From Bacteroidales bacterium (GTDB lineage: Bacteria; Bacteroidota; Bacteroidia; Bacteroidales; UBA932), in assembly GCA_017630215.1 (NCBI GenBank), contig JAGBVR010000001.1, forward strand, positions 62,001 to 126,000: DNA of 64,000 bases. Reading direction: 5' to 3'. Made by a program: the position numbers and the translations under genes. Each line of letters opens with the position of its first letter. Within the stretch, counting starts at the first letter, position 1. The notes below the pieces were generated by a model, which was not told where the DNA came from, ran no database searches, and was given only the letters and a program-made list of their open reading frames with translations. Shown here piece by piece: positions 45,526 to 53,976 of this stretch.

Positions 45526-45873
45526 ATGAAGATAGCGGTACCGACAAGAGACGGACGTGTGGACGATCATTTCGGACATTGTGCGTATTATACTATATTC
45601 AATATAATCGATGGAAATGTGGCGGATGTCACTAAGATGGCCTCGCCTCAGGGATGCGGATGCAAGAGTGGCATCGCTCCTGTTCTTAAGCAGATGGGAG
45701 TGACTGTGATGCTGGCTGGAAATATGGGTCAGGGAGCGAAGAATGTGCTCGAGGCTCAGAGAATCGAAGTCATCAGGGGATGTTCCGGTGATGTTGAGGA
45801 GCTGGTCAGCCAATATCTGTCGGGAAATATCAAGGATAACGGTGAGATCTGTGATCACCACGATTGTCATTAA
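45526..45873 (+). CDS. NifX/NifB-like iron-molybdenum cluster-binding protein
   Basis: A 115-aa protein of the dinitrogenase iron-molybdenum cofactor family. Typical start MKIAVPTRDGRVDDHFGHC, then GCGCKSGIAPVLKQMGVTVM and GNMGQGAKNVLEA; the tail ends in CDHHDCH, a likely metal-binding patch. No nitrogenase genes are in view, so, as in many anaerobes, it probably binds an Fe-S or metal cluster for another enzyme. Pairing with a flavodiiron gene suggests an iron/redox theme. The FKBP gene follows after 2 bases. Confidence 0.88.
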   Translation: MKIAVPTRDGRVDDHFGHCAYYTIFNIIDGNVADVTKMASPQGCGCKSGIAPVLKQMGVTVMLAGNMGQGAKNVLEAQRIEVIRGCSGDVEELVSQYLSGNIKDNGEICDHHDCH

Positions 45874-45875
45874 TT

Positions 45876-46274
45876 ATGCCACCTGTAGATAATGCCTATA
45901 AGTTGAGGAACCAGGAGTTCCTTCAGGAGTATGCCCAGAGACCGGGCGTGAAGATAATGTTCAATGGTGTGATGTACCGCGAAATCACAAAGGGAAAAGG
46001 ACCTAAACCTTCTCCAAAGAGTTCTGTGACGGTATATTACACTGGTAAACTCATAAACGGAAAGATCTTTGACCAGACCCAGAAGGGAAGGCCTGCTACT
46101 TTCCGTCTTAATGAGCTTATAACCGGATGGATTACAGCAATGAGGGAAATGCCGGCCGGATCCAGATGGGAAGTGGTGATTCCGTACAATCTCGGTTACG
46201 GCTCACGTCCTGCCGGAGCCATCAAGGCTTTTTCCACATTGATTTTTGACATTACTTTGCTGGATGTCAGATGA
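45876..46274 (+). CDS. FKBP-type peptidyl-prolyl isomerase
   Basis: A 132-aa protein starting at ATG 45876 (MPPVDNAYKLRNQEF). The FKBP domain covers the second two-thirds: VTVYYTGKLINGKIFDQT, LITGWITAMREMPAGSRWEV, IPYNLGYGSR and FDITLLDV. It speeds cis-trans isomerisation of proline peptide bonds. No signal peptide is visible. Operon with the NifX-like gene, followed by a strong terminator. Confidence 0.92.
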   Translation: MPPVDNAYKLRNQEFLQEYAQRPGVKIMFNGVMYREITKGKGPKPSPKSSVTVYYTGKLINGKIFDQTQKGRPATFRLNELITGWITAMREMPAGSRWEVVIPYNLGYGSRPAGAIKAFSTLIFDITLLDVR

Positions 46275-46318
46275 TCTTGCTATATGTTTTCCCGGAAAGA
46301 GAACCATGTGAATCAATA

Positions 46319-46351
46319 AAAAAACACTGATCTGCCGGATCAGTGTTTTTT
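46319..46351. terminator. bidirectional terminator
   Basis: AAAAAACACTGATC (46319-46332) pairs perfectly with 46338-46351, loop of 5 nt, T-run on both strands, between the convergent FKBP and SGNH genes. Confidence 0.9.
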
Positions 46352-46365
46352 AATGTCATCTTCTG

Positions 46366-47130
46366 TTATTCTTGGCAGCAGATTTCCATAAGCTTTGGCT
46401 TCAGGACTGATGTCCAGAGAAGATAGCCGTCGCGGTTGATATGCAGGTTGTCCTTTTCGAAAAGTGAGGAATTTACATTACCGTCTTTGTCCAGAAGAAG
46501 GGAATTCACATCCACGAAAGTCACTTGCTCTGATTTGTCGGCGTACTCCTCGATCAGATGATTTACGATTCTTTGCTTGTCTCTCAGACCTGCTCGAAGT
46601 TCTGAATATTTCCATGATAGGAAAAATACCGGAGTGCCGGGATAGTCTTTGTCCAGTCTCTGAAACAGAAGCCTGTAATGATCAAGAACCTCACCTGTGG
46701 TAAGATCATTGGCATTGCCGGCAATATCATTGTCACAGAAAACTACAAATGCCTTCGGCTTGTATTGAGCCATCAGGATCGGGTAGTTATAATGTATATC
46801 TCTTATTGTAGCTCCGCCATAGCCTCTGTTGACAACTCTCAGCGGGCTCATCATTTCTTCCAATCCTTTCCAAAGTCTGATGGAAGAACTGCCGAAAAAC
46901 ATCACATCGATGTCAGAAATGCTGTCTGCGGCCGCCTTGCCTTCCAATGCTTCGATCTGATCAGAATAACGTGTTATCCATTTCATGTCGGATTCTTTCC
47001 TGACAGGAAGGCATTCTTCGATTATGTATGTCGATGAGCTGGTAGCTGTTTCCGCAGTCTTGTTTTGTTGTGCCTGGCCGCAGCTGCAGATGATAAACAG
47101 CGCGGAGAAAAGGAATGTCTGTATTTTCAT
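46366..47130 (-). CDS. SGNH/GDSL hydrolase lipoprotein
   Basis: A 254-aa protein. Start 47130 gives a lipoprotein signal (FIICSCGQAQ; Cys16 or Cys18). SGNH blocks: GSSSIRLW (block I, catalytic Ser), VNRGYGGATI (Gly block), VVFCDNDIAGNAND (block III; the usual GxND Asn is in DND or AND) and DNLHINRDGYLLW (block V, Asp-x-x-His). Such esterases remove acyl groups from glycans or lipids in the envelope. Monocistronic, divergent from aspartase. Confidence 0.88.
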   Translation of the reverse strand: MKIQTFLFSALFIICSCGQAQQNKTAETATSSSTYIIEECLPVRKESDMKWITRYSDQIEALEGKAAADSISDIDVMFFGSSSIRLWKGLEEMMSPLRVVNRGYGGATIRDIHYNYPILMAQYKPKAFVVFCDNDIAGNANDLTTGEVLDHYRLLFQRLDKDYPGTPVFFLSWKYSELRAGLRDKQRIVNHLIEEYADKSEQVTFVDVNSLLLDKDGNVNSSLFEKDNLHINRDGYLLWTSVLKPKLMEICCQE

Positions 47131-47156
47131 AGTTGCAAATTGTTTCTGATTATTTG

Positions 47157-47164
47157 CAAAGATA
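47157..47164 (-). promoter_or_regulatory. -7 promoter element of the SGNH gene
   Basis: Minus-strand TATCTTTG, 26 bases upstream of ATG 47130, which supports that start over one at 47190. Confidence 0.6.
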
Positions 47165-47220
47165 TTGATATTTATCAGTTTTCCGAACAAATGTGAGTGT
47201 GTATTAAAGTTGATTAAATC

Positions 47221-47251
47221 TTTGCTTTCCCGATAATGATTGTTAACTTTG
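47221..47251 (+). promoter_or_regulatory. promoter of the aspartase gene
   Basis: TTTG (47221-47224), 19 bases, TAACTTTG (47244-47251): the ideal Bacteroidota promoter spacing, 43 bases before ATG 47295. Confidence 0.75.
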
Positions 47252-47294
47252 TAGCCTTGATTGCTTAAAAATCATTATTCATATATTGAAAATT

Positions 47295-48725
47295 ATGGAA
47301 GATTGTACAAAAAACACCCGTACCGAGAGCGATTTGATAGGTTCGATGGAGGTTCCTGCTGAAGCACTCTACGGTGTCCAGACCCTCAGAGGAATCGAGA
47401 ATTTCCCTATCAGCTCGTTTCATTTGAATGATTATCCTTTGTTCATCAACGGACTTGCGATCACCAAGCTTGCAGCTGCTCAGGCTAATCATCAGCTCGG
47501 TCTTCTCACCGATGAACAGTTCAATGCCATTTCTCAGGCCTGCCGCGAAATCCTCGAAGGCAAACATCATGAATATTTTCCTGTCGATATGATCCAGGGT
47601 GGTGCCGGAACTACCACCAATATGAATGCGAATGAGGTGATTGCGAACCGCGCCCTTCAGATCATGGGTCTTCCCCTCGGAAAATACAAGCATTGCTCAC
47701 CTAACGATCATGTGAACTGCTCTCAGTCCACAAACGATGCGTACCCAACAGCCATCCATATCGGACTTTATGCTACTCATCTTGAGTTCATGAAGCATTA
47801 TGAGCTGATCATCAAGTCTTTCGAGGCTAAGGCTGAGGAATTCAAGAATATCCTCAAGATGGGTCGTACACAGCTCGAAGATGCCGTACCTATGACTCTC
47901 GGTCAGAGTTTCGGCGCTTTTGCATCCATTCTTCGCGATGAAATCAAGAATATCAATTTTGCTGCAGAAGAATTCCTGACAGTCAATATGGGTGCAACTG
48001 CAATCGGAACGGGAATCTGTTCAGAGCCAGGTTATTCTGAGAAGTGTATTGCGGCATTGCGTGAGATAACCGGATGGGATATGAAGCTTGCAGACAATCT
48101 TGTCGCTGCCACTTCAGATACATCCTGCATGGTTGGATATTCGTCTGCACTACGCCGTATAGCGACCAAGATGAACAAGATCTGCAATGATTTGCGTCTT
48201 CTTTCTTCCGGCCCTCGCTGCGGTTTCCACGAGTTTGATCTTCCGGCTCGTCAGCCAGGTTCTTCCATTATGCCTGGAAAAGTCAATCCTGTCATTCCGG
48301 AGGTGATGAATCAGATCTGCTACAAGGTTATCGGAAATGACCTTTGTGTGGCAATGTCTTCGGAAGCAGCCCAGATGGAACTCAATGCGATGGAGCCTGT
48401 GATGGCTCAGTGCTGTTTCGAGTCTGCTGCTATCATGATGAACGGATTTGACACCCTCAGGATTAATTGCGTGGACGGAATCATCGCAAATGTAGAGCAG
48501 TGTGACAAGTATATCCACTCAAGTTTCGGAGTGGTTACTGCACTTAATCCTGTCATTGGTTATAAATATTCTACCCGTATTGCCAAGGAAGCGATGGCTA
48601 CCGGAAAGAGCATTTACGATCTTGTCCTTGAACACGACATTCTTTCAAAGGAAGATCTGGATACCATTCTTTCGCCAGAAAACATGATCAAGCCAGTGAA
48701 ACTTGACATCAAGGTCAAGGAATAA
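47295..48725 (+). CDS. aspA: aspartate ammonia-lyase
   Basis: A 476-aa member of the fumarase/aspartase superfamily converting aspartate to fumarate and ammonia, feeding fumarate respiration or succinate production in anaerobes. Signatures: GGAGTTTNMNANEV, SPNDHVNCSQSTNDAYPTA, GRTQLEDAVPMTLGQ and the superfamily loop GSSIMPGKVNPV. Aspartase rather than fumarase is favoured by RTQLEDAVPMTLGQ and overall resemblance. ATG 47295 is used; a TTG nine bases earlier is not needed. A terminator-like hairpin follows that contains the next gene's start codon. Confidence 0.94.
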   Translation: MEDCTKNTRTESDLIGSMEVPAEALYGVQTLRGIENFPISSFHLNDYPLFINGLAITKLAAAQANHQLGLLTDEQFNAISQACREILEGKHHEYFPVDMIQGGAGTTTNMNANEVIANRALQIMGLPLGKYKHCSPNDHVNCSQSTNDAYPTAIHIGLYATHLEFMKHYELIIKSFEAKAEEFKNILKMGRTQLEDAVPMTLGQSFGAFASILRDEIKNINFAAEEFLTVNMGATAIGTGICSEPGYSEKCIAALREITGWDMKLADNLVAATSDTSCMVGYSSALRRIATKMNKICNDLRLLSSGPRCGFHEFDLPARQPGSSIMPGKVNPVIPEVMNQICYKVIGNDLCVAMSSEAAQMELNAMEPVMAQCCFESAAIMMNGFDTLRINCVDGIIANVEQCDKYIHSSFGVVTALNPVIGYKYSTRIAKEAMATGKSIYDLVLEHDILSKEDLDTILSPENMIKPVKLDIKVKE

Positions 48726-48749
48726 GGCTCGAATCCAAAAAATATTCGT

Positions 48750-48792
48750 ATCTTCACCATCCAAAATTTATTTCAGATGGTGAAGATTTTTT
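48750..48792 (+). terminator. terminator-like hairpin overlapping the kinase start codon
   Basis: ATCTTCACCATC (48750-48761) pairs perfectly with 48776-48787 around a 14-nt loop and is followed by an uninterrupted T-run to 48792. It has the form of an intrinsic terminator for aspA, yet the kinase ATG (48777-48779) and its first four codons lie inside the right arm. Confidence 0.75.
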
Positions 48793-50444
48793 GTGTCAAT
48801 ACACAGACCAGCGCGATGTTTCCAGAGGGAACTACCCTTATGGATATGCTGCCGGCATTCGAATTTGAAAAGCCTTATCCGATTTTATGTGCTAAGGTGA
48901 ACAATGTAAGTCAGGGATTGAAATACAGGGCTTTCAACAGCAGACAGGTTGAATTCCTTGATTATACATCATATTTGGGAAGAAGCGTATATTGCAATTC
49001 GTTGTGTTTCCTTCTATGCAAGGCTGCAAGGGATGTATTTCCTGATTGCCGTGTGATTCTCAGAAGGCCGATTTCCAAGGGATATTTCTGCTCGATCGAC
49101 AAGGGTGACGGTACGGAAATGACAGCTGACGACCTGGCACGGATCAAGGAGCGTATGACGGCTCTTGTTGAGGCTGATGTTCCTTTCCGCAGACATGAAG
49201 TCCTTCTGGAAGAGGCAATAGATATCTTCAGAAAGCTTGGATATGATGATAAGGTCAAGCTTCTGGAGACTTCGGGTGATGTATATGTCAATTACTATAC
49301 ACTTGAAGATACTCCTGACTATTATTATGAGGCTCTTTTGCCTGGCACTGCACCTCTGAAAGTCTGGAGCTTGGAGATGTATCGCGGCGGAATGCTTCTG
49401 AGGGTTCCGAACAGGCATAATCCGGAAGAACTTGCGCCTTTCGTCGAGCAGCCAAAGACATTCGATGTGTTCGCAGAGAATCTGAAGTGGAACAGGATTA
49501 TGGGACTGGAGAATGTCGGTGATGTGAATCTGGCATGCCAGAGAGGGGAGGCCAGTGACCTTATAAAGATAGCGGAGGCTCTTCAGGAAAAGAAGATAGT
49601 GCAGATCGCAGAAGAGATCGAACGCAGGGTGAACGATCCTGAAAACCCTGTGCGTCTCGTATTGATTACAGGTCCGAGCTCCAGTGGTAAATCCACTTTC
49701 TGCAAACGTCTGAGCATCCAGCTCAAGGCCTGCGGAATCCGTCCGATTTCATTCTCTACAGATGACTATTTCGTAAACCGTCTGGATACTCCGAGACTAC
49801 CGAATGGAGAATTTGATTTCGATAATTTCGAGACTGTCGATCATCGTTATCTTCAGAGCGATGTTCTTAAACTTCTCGCGGGAGAAACTGTGGATGTCCC
49901 TGAATATAACTTTGTTACGGGTCTCAGGGAATTTAATGGAAAGAAATTGAAGCTTGAACCGGGATCTATCCTCATCATAGAAGGCATCCATGCTCTCAAC
50001 CCACGATTGACCGATCAGGTGGATGATGCTTGCAAATACAGGATATTCATCAATACCATCACCAGCATTTCTCTGGATAATCATAACTGTATCCCGACAA
50101 GTGACAATCGTCTGCTCAGACGTATTGTGCGAGATTTCAATAAGGGAGCGTTTACAGCCCGCGAGTCGATAATGCATTGGCCTAATGTGCGACGCTCGGA
50201 AGTCCAGTGGATATATCCTTATCAGGAAAATGCCGATGTTCTGTTCAATTCTGCATATCTTGTGGAGTTTGCTGTGGTAAGAGCCCATGCAGAGAAGATT
50301 CTGATGACTGTGCCGAAGAATTGTCCCGAATACAGTGAGGTGCACCGCTTGAAGAAGTTCCTCAGCTATTTCACTCCGGTTTCTGACAAGGAAGTACCTT
50401 CAACTTCATTGCTCAGAAGTTTCATCGGAGGCAGCAGTCTATAA
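48777..50444 (+). CDS. nucleoside (uridine) kinase-like protein with TGS-type N-terminus
   Basis: A 555-aa cytosolic protein. The N-terminal TGS-like domain (IFCVNTQTSAMFPEGTTL, about 4-21) and a ThrRS second-additional-domain-like region precede a uridine kinase/phosphoribulokinase P-loop domain (from about 290): Walker A ITGPSSSGKST (297-307), SFSTDDYFVNR, IIEGIHALNP. Bacteroidota genomes commonly carry this TGS-kinase fusion; phosphorylation of uridine/cytidine is inferred. The start codon lies inside a terminator-like hairpin, so expression may be gated by RNA structure. It precedes a DUF454 gene by 11 bases. Confidence 0.88.
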   Translation: MVKIFCVNTQTSAMFPEGTTLMDMLPAFEFEKPYPILCAKVNNVSQGLKYRAFNSRQVEFLDYTSYLGRSVYCNSLCFLLCKAARDVFPDCRVILRRPISKGYFCSIDKGDGTEMTADDLARIKERMTALVEADVPFRRHEVLLEEAIDIFRKLGYDDKVKLLETSGDVYVNYYTLEDTPDYYYEALLPGTAPLKVWSLEMYRGGMLLRVPNRHNPEELAPFVEQPKTFDVFAENLKWNRIMGLENVGDVNLACQRGEASDLIKIAEALQEKKIVQIAEEIERRVNDPENPVRLVLITGPSSSGKSTFCKRLSIQLKACGIRPISFSTDDYFVNRLDTPRLPNGEFDFDNFETVDHRYLQSDVLKLLAGETVDVPEYNFVTGLREFNGKKLKLEPGSILIIEGIHALNPRLTDQVDDACKYRIFINTITSISLDNHNCIPTSDNRLLRRIVRDFNKGAFTARESIMHWPNVRRSEVQWIYPYQENADVLFNSAYLVEFAVVRAHAEKILMTVPKNCPEYSEVHRLKKFLSYFTPVSDKEVPSTSLLRSFIGGSSL

Positions 50445-50455
50445 ACAGGAATGGA

Positions 50456-50815
50456 ATGAGAATTTTTCTGACTGTCATAGGGTTGGTGGCGTTAGGCCTC
50501 GGAATTCTTGGAATCTTTCTGCCGGTGTTGCCGACGACTCCTTTTCTTCTGCTTGCGGCCGCATTGTTCCTGAAGTCGAACGAAGGCCTGTATGAATGGC
50601 TTATGAATCATCCTAAGCTGGGCCCTTATATTCGTAATTTCATGGAACATAAGGCTATACCGCTCAGAGTGAAGGTCATTTCCGTTTCCCTTGTATGGAT
50701 AACATTGACCTATTGTGCTGTATTTGTAGCCGGACATTGGGCATTACGGGCACTCTTTATCGTGATAGCTATAGCTGTTTCAGCGCATATATTGTCTTAC
50801 AAGACTCTTAAATAA
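50456..50815 (+). CDS. DUF454 (YbaN-like) membrane protein
   Basis: A 119-aa protein with two hydrophobic regions (about 1-40 and 80-112). The YbaN/DUF454 hallmark is PVLPTTPFLLLAAALF preceded by GLGILGIFL, then WLMNHPKLGPYIRNF. Inner membrane; function unknown. Probably co-transcribed with the nucleoside kinase; the terminator hairpin begins within its stop codon. Confidence 0.9.
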   Translation: MRIFLTVIGLVALGLGILGIFLPVLPTTPFLLLAAALFLKSNEGLYEWLMNHPKLGPYIRNFMEHKAIPLRVKVISVSLVWITLTYCAVFVAGHWALRALFIVIAIAVSAHILSYKTLK

Positions 50816-50860
50816 TTACTCTCATAACGGTATTTTTCGGTTACCGTTATGAGAGTAATT
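50814..50860. terminator. 19-bp perfect terminator hairpin
   Basis: Arms 50814-50832 and 50842-50860 are exact complements with a 9-nt loop (TTTTTCGGT). The left arm starts inside the DUF454 stop codon. A weaker CTTAC/GTAAG stem follows at about 50895-50909. The DNA up to the GH3 stop at 50929 holds no gene. Confidence 0.85.
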
Positions 50861-50928
50861 CTATTCTATACCTTGCTGTATGCAACATTTGCTCTTACGA
50901 GAGTAAGTCGGAGCTACCACCGTGAGGT

Positions 50929-53865
50929 TTATTTTACGATGAAGTCAATGCTCTGAAGGTCTTTCTCAAGTGATGAGGTTCCATAAAGGATCTGATATCT
51001 GCCCGGACGAGTAGAGAGTTCGTCGATAGAAGGGTCGTAGTATTCGAAAGCCTCTCCGTCAAGAACCACCTCGGCCTTTGCTGTCTCTCCAGCCTTGAGA
51101 TATACTTTCCGGAATCCTCTGAGGGATTTTATTGGAGCTTCGTCATAGTCGAGGGCCTTTACGTATACCTGAATGGTTTCAGTCCCTTCGCGGTCGCCGA
51201 TATTGGTTACAGGTACTGTAAGCTTTACTGAACCATCAGTTTTCATTGATTTACTTGAAATCTTAGCTTTGCCCACTTCGAAATCAGTGTATGAAAGGCC
51301 GTATCCGAATGCGTACTGAGGTGTGCCGCGGAAATAACGGTATGTGCGGTTCTCCATGCTGTACTCAAGGAAGTCTGGAAGATCATCATTTGAAGCATAG
51401 AATGTCACAGGAAGCTTTCCTCCTGGGTTATAGTCTCCGAAGAGAACATCTGCGAGAGCTTCCGAACCACCCTGTCCCGGATACCATGCTTGAAGAAGGG
51501 CGTCATATTCACCTTCCAGACAGCCGAATGCAATGGCTGAACCCGAGCAGTTTACGAATACCACTGGCTTTCCGGTCTTGTGCATTGCACGCAGAAGTCT
51601 CTGCTGTACGCTTGGAAGTTCGATTGTAGCCTTGTCGCCACCTTCGCCTTCCATCTGTGCCGATATACCTCCGATGATGATGATTGCGTCGGCATCGGAG
51701 ACTTCGGATGCAAGTGAGTCGAATTCGATAAGTCTTCTCTCACAGATCTCAGCGCGGAACATTGCGAAATTGCCGTTTCCTCTTCTGTATTCGATCTGCA
51801 TGTCATATGTCTGACCTTCTACAACAGGGAACGACTTGTATTCCATCTGTCTTCTGAATCCGAAGCCGCGACGCATTCCACTTGTGGCTCCGTCGTCGAT
51901 GATTTCGCCGTTCACTTTGAGAATATAGCCGTTGTCACTGGAGATGCTGTATTTCATTTCTCCTGTGTATGTAGCTTTATATTGTCCTGATACTCTTACT
52001 GATACGTTGTCTGTGCTGATCCCTTCTGCAAATCCCCATGCGCCGAATGTGGAGAAATTCAGAGCATTGTAGTAACCGGTCTTGTCCGGCTCCCCACTTA
52101 GTTCCTTATTGTTGAAGAATTCTACGAATGCTCCCTTTCCATCGTTGAATTCGTGAAGATGAGGGATAGTTTCATAGTCGTCGTCCAGCTCACAGGCCTT
52201 GCTGTAATAGATTTCTGTTCCCGGAACTGCTGCACGGATTCCTTCAAGAAGGGTGCGGGTATGTTCCTTGGTAGGAGTTCCTCCGTAGTTGCCGTTAAGA
52301 AGTGCTGCGTCATCGGCGTTAGGACCTACTACCGCGATCTTCTTAAGGTTCTTCGCAAGCGGCAGGATACCGTTGTTATGAAGCAGTACCATTGATTCAC
52401 GTGCTGCTTCCACTGCAAGCCTGTGATTAGATTCGCTGCTGATCACATCCTCTCCCAAATCCGCCCAAGGGAGCATTTCGGCCGGGTCGAACATTCCCAG
52501 TTCGAAGCGTCCGTATAATGTCTTTCGCAGGTGTCCGTCCAGAACAGCTTCGTCGATCATGCCCTTGTCAAGTGCCTCTGTGAGGACCATGAAAACCTTT
52601 CCGCACTCGAGGTCTGTACCGTTCAATACAGCATCGACAGAGGCTGAAAGAGGGTCAGGGTGTGTCTCATGCTGGCCTTTATTGTAGAAATTATTGATGG
52701 CATCGCAGTCGGTTAGCACGATTCCGTCATAGTCCCATTTGCGACGGAGGATATCCACCAGGAGACGGTCGCTGGTACAGCAAGGAATGCCTTCGTATCG
52801 GTTATAAGCACACATCACTTCGCGTACATTGCCTTTCTTGACAAGAGCTTTGAAAGCCGGTAGATAAGTCTCCCAGAGATCACGCATTGAAACTGAAGCA
52901 TCGTAAGTGTGACGCAGGGGCTCGGGACCGCTGTGTACGGCATAATGCTTTGCGCAGGCGTGGGTCTTGAAATATCGGTCGTCGTTGCCCTGCATTCCCA
53001 ATACTGTCTGAACTCCGAGTACAGCGTTGAGGTAAGGGTCTTCTCCGCAAGTCTCCTGACCTCGGCCCCAACGAGGGTCTCTGAATATGTTTACATTAGG
53101 ACACCAGAATGTAAGTTCGGGATTGCCGGGGTAGTATATCACTCCCATTGGTACGTCGAATACATTGTGGTCTGAGCGGTTCCAATTGGCGCGTGCCTCG
53201 TCAGAAACTGTCGAAAATACGTCATAGACCATTTCAGCGTTGAATGCCGCAGCCATTCCGATTGGTTGCGGATACACTGTATAGCCATCCTGACGTACTC
53301 CGTGGCAGGCTTCGCTCCACCAGTTGTATGACGGAATTCCGAGTCTGTCCACTGAAACGGACTTGTTCATCATAAGGCCAACCTTTTCTTCCGGTGTGAG
53401 AAGTGATATCAGGTTTTCTGTACGCTCGGCGTAGGAGAGGGAAGTGTCAAGGTATGGGTATTCGTCGTTTGCCACAGGTGAAGGTTCTCTGACATCAGCC
53501 TCAATTGAAAGGGAGGCCAAGGTGTTTCCATCTCTGTCGGTAAGTTCCACTCTTCTGTGGCTCTTGCCTCTGTCCTTTCTAGGAGAGTAGGTTATCATTA
53601 CTGTTCCCCTTTCACCTGGCTCTACAGCATCTTTGTCATAGAATGCACTTATGCATTCGCAGCTTGGGATGTCGCCGAAGATAGCCACAGCATCCTTGGA
53701 TTTGTTGGTGAAGGTGAATGTGTGGCAGACAGTGCCTTGTGTAGGATTGATGCTGCCGAAGCTCCACTGATAGTATTCGAATGAGAGTGGGCTTTTCCAC
53801 CCTGCCGCGCTGACTGAAGTCATGAAATACAGGACCGCAATCAATAGAGATGTGATGCGTTTCAT
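50929..53865 (-). CDS. exported DUF1573-GH3 fusion glycosidase with PA14 insert
   Basis: A 978-aa exported enzyme: signal peptide (1-20), DUF1573 immunoglobulin-like domain (about 28-125: FGSINPTQGTVCHTFTFTNK), GH3 N-terminal barrel with KHYAVHSGPE and nucleophile GIVLTDCDAINNF (Asp386), GH3 C-terminal domain (SMVLLHNNGILPLAK) with a PA14 insert (about 560-700), and a C-terminal Fn3-like domain (YAFGYGLSYTDFEV). The TDCDAI nucleophile motif fits beta-xylosidase/beta-glucosidase subfamilies. DUF1573 at the N-terminus is unusual and may aid surface display or export. Divergent from the GH115 gene; likely role is trimming xylo-oligosaccharides. Confidence 0.92.
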   Translation of the reverse strand: MKRITSLLIAVLYFMTSVSAAGWKSPLSFEYYQWSFGSINPTQGTVCHTFTFTNKSKDAVAIFGDIPSCECISAFYDKDAVEPGERGTVMITYSPRKDRGKSHRRVELTDRDGNTLASLSIEADVREPSPVANDEYPYLDTSLSYAERTENLISLLTPEEKVGLMMNKSVSVDRLGIPSYNWWSEACHGVRQDGYTVYPQPIGMAAAFNAEMVYDVFSTVSDEARANWNRSDHNVFDVPMGVIYYPGNPELTFWCPNVNIFRDPRWGRGQETCGEDPYLNAVLGVQTVLGMQGNDDRYFKTHACAKHYAVHSGPEPLRHTYDASVSMRDLWETYLPAFKALVKKGNVREVMCAYNRYEGIPCCTSDRLLVDILRRKWDYDGIVLTDCDAINNFYNKGQHETHPDPLSASVDAVLNGTDLECGKVFMVLTEALDKGMIDEAVLDGHLRKTLYGRFELGMFDPAEMLPWADLGEDVISSESNHRLAVEAARESMVLLHNNGILPLAKNLKKIAVVGPNADDAALLNGNYGGTPTKEHTRTLLEGIRAAVPGTEIYYSKACELDDDYETIPHLHEFNDGKGAFVEFFNNKELSGEPDKTGYYNALNFSTFGAWGFAEGISTDNVSVRVSGQYKATYTGEMKYSISSDNGYILKVNGEIIDDGATSGMRRGFGFRRQMEYKSFPVVEGQTYDMQIEYRRGNGNFAMFRAEICERRLIEFDSLASEVSDADAIIIIGGISAQMEGEGGDKATIELPSVQQRLLRAMHKTGKPVVFVNCSGSAIAFGCLEGEYDALLQAWYPGQGGSEALADVLFGDYNPGGKLPVTFYASNDDLPDFLEYSMENRTYRYFRGTPQYAFGYGLSYTDFEVGKAKISSKSMKTDGSVKLTVPVTNIGDREGTETIQVYVKALDYDEAPIKSLRGFRKVYLKAGETAKAEVVLDGEAFEYYDPSIDELSTRPGRYQILYGTSSLEKDLQSIDFIVK

Positions 53866-53887
53866 TATGTAGTCGATAAAGTTGTTT

Positions 53888-53895
53888 CAAATTTA
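53888..53895 (-). promoter_or_regulatory. -7 promoter element of the GH3 gene
   Basis: Minus-strand TAAATTTG, 22 bases upstream of ATG 53865. Confidence 0.6.
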
Positions 53896-53950
53896 ACAGT
53901 TTCTGAGTGAAAATTGTTATCCATACTATAATAATCCGGTCTAAGTTTTT

Positions 53951-53958
53951 TAAATTTG
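53951..53958 (+). promoter_or_regulatory. -7 promoter element of the GH115 gene
   Basis: TAAATTTG, 18 bases upstream of ATG 53977; the divergent GH3 and GH115 promoters share a 111-base gap and may be co-regulated. Confidence 0.6.
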
Positions 53959-53976
53959 CGTAAATGTTAAGTCGAT

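Noticed and set aside
45526-45873. Evidence for nitrogen fixation
   Set aside because: A lone NifX/NifB-like small protein is common in non-diazotrophic anaerobes; no nitrogenase genes are in the window.
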